A stretch of DNA of 36,026 nucleotides, taken from an uncultured Bacilli bacterium (GTDB taxonomy: Bacteria; Bacillota_I; Bacilli_A; RF39; UBA660). The notes beneath the pieces are model-generated. The model was not told where the DNA came from. It did no database searches and saw only the letters and a program-made list of their open reading frames with translations. Of the stretch, positions 34,701 to 36,026 are shown in pieces. A program made the translations under genes and the position numbers. Location of the stretch: assembly GCA_947631205.1 (NCBI GenBank), contig CANRKL010000007.1, forward strand, positions 1 through 36,026, written 5' to 3'. The stretch's first letter is position 1. Each line of letters opens with the position of its first letter.

Positions 34701-35851
34701 GTAAGAGTTTTTATCAAAGTAAATTAGTTACGGAAGAAGCATTTCATAAAAACTTTAATGAAGCGGTTAATTTATGGAAAGAAATGGATGGTAATGCAGC
34801 AACTTCTAATGGAACAGTAGTCTTCTTTAATGCTTATACTGCTTTAAGTGCTTATCCTACTTGGTCTCATGAAAATGCTCATAATATTGATTCAAGATTA
34901 TTTTTGAAAAACAATGGAAGAAGATATGATGCTGGAGGAGAGGATTATTCTGATGGTAATTTAGCTCAAAGATGGGGTGAGGGAGAAATCAATGTTAATC
35001 TTACAGAATATTATAGTAGTGATGTCAATCTTGCAACTAATTGGACTCCTACTAGAGTTAATTCGCCTCAAAAAATAGAAAGTTTTTATCGTAAAGTATT
35101 TGAATCAATTTATTTACTTGATTACTTAGAAGCTCAAGCTTTCTTGCAATTAAGTAGTGAAGAACAAGCCTCTATTGCTACACAGGTTTATTACCCTAAA
35201 GAAAATGAAGCTGATGAAAAAATAAGATATAAATTTACTGGATATAAACAAATTAGTGCTGAAGAGATAGAGAAAATGAATTTAGAGAGTATAAATGATT
35301 TATATGATAACAAGATTATTATTTACCCAGGTGTTAAATCACCAGTAGAATATGGAGATAATAAGTATGGTAGTGAAACAATCTTTAAGACAAGATGGTA
35401 TCAACCTTATAATAATTTTGGAAGACCAGATTCTTATACTTTAAAATTTATGGCATTTGAAATGTTAGGGTATGCTGGATATGATAATGGTTATATTGAA
35501 TATTACAGTAATATTCATAATAATAATGGTGTTAAAACAGATTTAATGGCCTTACAAACAATTACTAAAAATCCAAATATTACATTTGATGATTACCGAA
35601 AAGGAAGATTTGAAGAAGTAAAAAATAAATTACAATATGTTCAATATCTTAATGTTAATGATGTAGTTAAGGACTTCTATTATGCTTTATCTTTGGATGC
35701 GAAAAATAATGACCGTGACTTAAAGAATAGAAAAGTTGTTAGAAGAGAAGCTTATATGACTTTAAAAAGAGCAACAAATGATTTTGAAGGAGAAATTTAT
35801 AATAAAGATAATCCGCAAAAAGTAGAAGACTTTAAAATTTTGGAAAATTAA
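28742..35851 (+). CDS. Giant M26/Zmp-like surface metalloprotease with cohesin- and dockerin-like parts
   Basis: 2369 aa. In order: signal peptide (1-24, VLA); a cohesin-like beta domain (about 25-150); two TM helices (185-205, 212-233); two Ca-binding dockerin-like loops (DVNHDGQKDYLD at 241-252 and DFNNDGKVDIVD at 309-320) separated by a Ser/Asn linker; four repeats of about 208 aa, each ending near YDLDTN; a domain like the N-terminal part of streptococcal IgA1 proteases with four GLUG repeats (about 1365-1490); and a C-terminal peptidase with HENAH (H2043, E2044, H2047), followed by GRRYDAGGEDYSDG, where E2067 would be the third zinc ligand. Zmp proteases share the signal plus paired N-terminal TMs, but no LPxTG is seen here. 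It probably cuts host or microbial glycoproteins outside the cell. ATG 28745 is an equally possible start. Confidence 0.88.
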   Translation: MMKHLKHLLIILTIIFSLPVVVLAKNQVTILSSKKDLKSGDEVLITAKLESDSNLYALMGTLSYDEKVFERIDEKSFSLKDNWSDITYNANNQKFGLINKSSEITENFLSVNLRVKEDAQVGNTTISLSNISASDGKDKIYMANASLEVLVSKEANGNEAIVTKEEDSEDISSKDEIITTSNRPFFVGLIVITCLLAIALVVINVTKINNKKIINIVLGILLSFSFIAICGFYVLKENRKDVNHDGQKDYLDAKEIIKYLIDCEGTKTEDEEKDEEVLDSSSNTSEYNNSNSSSVNNNSNDNSSHHPGDFNNDGKVDIVDVAGSVSDTTNKNYQVVLTEVKTNQVYYSKESVVPLTFSAQVNPKETISEVVVDGIVYPAIKNATTYTVNLVAPKEFGVHEFKLTKVILSNKKEVKTLLKTTIEVLKNPPSISNFMVDEETGEVKYLLNDEDKSSSSSKIKVTDYNDVTILEESIELGENSFIYNFSKDKPYHVLITSSYDLDTNLLNNLTGNQNEYVDETILDKEIMIASVYNFTLSEVKITDSIVLGDEAIITFKSTNQTKYIPEKALIDNKEYPISKISDDTYQITLPKSSMYGKYTVKMDAIILSNGAVFKNGEDYEVSPLSYSVLKNSPTITDLVLMEDKMQGTINVSYALNDIDNTVTDLVAVIMDSNGNVLEEKEALKEKYLEFSYENNGSVKYTVKFLATYDLGLDGYNYTRKSIKEEDIYLESSIYFTSAKTNKIYVNKDEEIYVYYDVFVPKDFKPCSYPVNISNLITGVTINGLTYSATRNRVNGEVASYTVNFKAPKKSGVVNILGNRFNFYDGTTYFVKPMPLTIEVLKSKPEVKNFTIVKEDYENGRVTFSFDIIDDLGGFDSGEAILGEQKALVTRGSNTITFENISKDAPLTLTILGNYDLDTNTLDNDSNYHENEEIFKTNYSLYNPNLYQNAYLSNIQVTSSKNNQYFEKDENINIGFTLEGTNLDLNIQNVVVLDKMYPVKKDKDKYFITIDGFKNSGVKNFIINEIILDNGKKLFLKDPAYVKLEVLKSPLTMDNFNYHFNDKDITISMQLNDKDSSLTDDVTIKITDENDNLIKEIKYNNKEITFEKKDGILRYYVSAYANYDLDTNTLSKDDNKFTNEKILDEVISLDNNYLEMKDITDVSLYKNINGNSTLVDKVSYQDIVKNKNDYFVSISMSNSPAIFSKIKEVIVENNHLILLLDYKYAVSYSNLEEKNLQIDFGVISDGYVTNEARPESFIDLIQRIKDNPSGVITLNHDYDASSIESLTSTFTDIDFTGELDGNNHVIKNLSKPLFKSLNKATVKNLKFINVLLPATNANGTLAISAKDSEISNILIEGFEKTNSDNTVGAILGSANNTTIKTSKVSGLLINNGIYNSSIGGLVGALSNNSLIENSYVTGLISGGYQHLGGIAGQIDNKSTIQNCYTKVTINNSFGYANYINTGGIVGSLNGTIKNNVSLSTGEYGYKLAQLNNGSTSINNYQMKESNYTSNSGPSFIDFSKDDVDKELFTDLALFDEAIWSFKNVSYDNLPTLNIEFNSGLNEVSKENDLYDSQKEILYYNLHLLTPFFDSNKVILNAQNISNDHILNKQKIKHIIPVDNKGELVTYLTNTDYKKIAKIKLILEDDTYLELNVRFDKIYDMVVGYRIPDLKIDYTYNHYMLDSNSKLIDNLVEYLSNLDYTKDLDVLTSTSDSRLYRDYYNEVVRKDLREFVLKYLSNSDSNITLNDSSISNYIEKDLKYNDKLKKVLYVYNYFQRWYSVKIDNIMFSDLIFFNSKGFNDFLTPDNISNLYLNNESNFNTGATNDAYKRNLEKYTNISNIPLLLEYFVNTLTNDTPDVWFAKSFKGILKEVGVDNRSDITYTMWSHLRYQDNTKWTVWHNYALVLLTLPENSTYIISSPTQYLIGSQRTYIVNPFNKEDKDKLTGMIDEYARKIGNYYTTASGYITEAKYYNQIHTITVDNRFTLDSNGKSFYQSKLVTEEAFHKNFNEAVNLWKEMDGNAATSNGTVVFFNAYTALSAYPTWSHENAHNIDSRLFLKNNGRRYDAGGEDYSDGNLAQRWGEGEINVNLTEYYSSDVNLATNWTPTRVNSPQKIESFYRKVFESIYLLDYLEAQAFLQLSSEEQASIATQVYYPKENEADEKIRYKFTGYKQISAEEIEKMNLESINDLYDNKIIIYPGVKSPVEYGDNKYGSETIFKTRWYQPYNNFGRPDSYTLKFMAFEMLGYAGYDNGYIEYYSNIHNNNGVKTDLMALQTITKNPNITFDDYRKGRFEEVKNKLQYVQYLNVNDVVKDFYYALSLDAKNNDRDLKNRKVVRREAYMTLKRATNDFEGEIYNKDNPQKVEDFKILEN
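29741..32220 (+). repeat. Four tandem domain repeats of about 208 aa
   Basis: The motif YDLDTN (YDLGLD in copy 2) recurs near 30235, 30863, 31483 and 32105, about 625 nt apart. Each unit has an Ig-like half with a YPV.K...Y.I segment and an LK..P..... half. Copies 3 and 4 share a 20-nt-plus identical stretch at this motif. They look like stalk domains. Confidence 0.7.
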
Positions 35852-35854
35852 TTA

Positions 35855-35893
35855 AAAAAGATGAATGAGTCAAAACTTATTTGTCTTTTTTTT
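35855..35893 (+). terminator. Terminator of the giant protease gene
   Basis: A 15-bp stem (35855-35869 with 35876-35890, three G-U pairs, six-nt loop) followed by a T run. It starts 4 nt after the stop. Confidence 0.75.
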
Positions 35894-35908
35894 ACATATA
35901 AAAATTTG

Positions 35909-35939
35909 TCAAGTTTACGTAATATAACTTGATTTTTTT
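35909..35939 (+). terminator. Second hairpin with T run
   Basis: TCAAGTT (35909-35915) and AACTTGA (35926-35932) form a perfect 7-bp stem with a 10-nt loop and seven T. It is a back-up terminator or an attenuator before the second control block. Confidence 0.55.
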
Positions 35940-35962
35940 AACTTTTTTTAAAAATTTTTTCT

Positions 35963-36011
35963 AAAAAAAAGGAAATCGAGACTTTTTGGGTAATATTACT
36001 AGTGAAAGGAG
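35963..36011 (+). promoter_or_regulatory. Shared 49-bp control block, copy 2
   Basis: The same A8 plus GGAAATCGAGACTTTTTGGG core and AAAGGAG ribosome site as at 21864-21912, with two mismatches. It marks the start of another transcription unit whose coding part lies beyond the right edge; no start codon can be fixed within the last 15 bases. Confidence 0.65.
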
Positions 36012-36026
36012 TGATTTTTATAAGAA

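Noticed and set aside
28742-35851. CRISPR or DNA-level tandem repeat in the giant gene
   Set aside because: The repeats are diverged protein domains about 625 nt long; no short direct repeats with spacers exist anywhere in the window.
35906-35928. TTGTCA...TATAAC as a promoter before the second control block
   Set aside because: The spacing is only 11 bp and the boxes are part of a hairpin with a T run.
1-36026. Mycoplasma-type code with TGA as Trp, suggested by the very low GC
   Set aside because: Several genes end at TGA with the next gene starting in overlap (1579, 5119, 24394), and Trp is encoded by TGG throughout.

Overview
The window is very AT-rich, with short spacers, Shine-Dalgarno sites of the AGGAG type, and TGA used as a normal stop. 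These features, together with lipoprotein signals, teichoic-acid-type enzymes, a spoIIA-like pair and LicD, point to a low-GC Bacillota. A host-associated Bacilli lineage such as the uncultured gut RF39-type group is my inference and was not tested.

Layout. Positions 1-509 hold the end of a gene and a 5'-truncated remnant of a Cys/Trp-rich surface or pilin-like protein. A small ferredoxin lies on the minus strand (529-774). A clear promoter at 892-920 then starts a long plus-strand cell-surface glycan cluster (955-15103): initiating sugar-phosphate transferase, DUF3048 lipoprotein, two GT2 glycosyltransferases, DUF4422 protein, EpsG-type polymerase, Wzx flippase, LicD, UDP-galactopyranose mutase, acyltransferase 3, signal peptidase I, membrane sulfatase-like enzyme, a YidC/Oxa1-CDP-glycerol glycerophosphotransferase fusion, and a small membrane protein. 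A terminator and a 299-bp inverted-repeat element with 9-bp target duplications follow. Next comes a four-gene operon (15552-19755) for an ABC importer plus a winged-helix/LicC-like nucleotidyltransferase. It probably takes up and activates a small head group (phosphocholine-like or 2-aminoethylphosphonate-like) that LicD could attach to the glycan.

Positions 19807-20199 (minus strand) hold a broken TagD-like cytidylyltransferase, followed by acpS (minus) and a divergent SGNH-esterase-like membrane protein. Three G tracts of 8-10 bases lie in the sulfatase-like gene, the SGNH gene and the broken cytidylyltransferase. In the first two, a change of one G brings in a stop codon within about 12 codons, which is the classic layout of phase-variable surface genes.

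Positions 21864-24703 encode a compact peptide-export operon: a C39-peptidase ABC transporter, a miniature one-TM accessory protein, and two double-glycine-leader peptides (45 and 52 codons) that each carry a GxxxG motif. They look like an undescribed two-peptide bacteriocin. A 49-bp block immediately before the transporter recurs, with two mismatches, at the right edge of the window (35963-36011), so a second operon under the same control probably starts there.

The rest holds an M15 and an S11 cell-wall carboxypeptidase, a SpoIIAA-like/SigF-like pair with no SpoIIAB between them, tRNA-Arg(CCT), an unrecognised 156-aa protein, and a 2369-aa secreted, membrane-anchored M26/Zmp-like metalloprotease. 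This protease has a cohesin-like N terminus, dockerin-like EF-hands, four repeats of about 208 aa, GLUG repeats and a HExxH active site.
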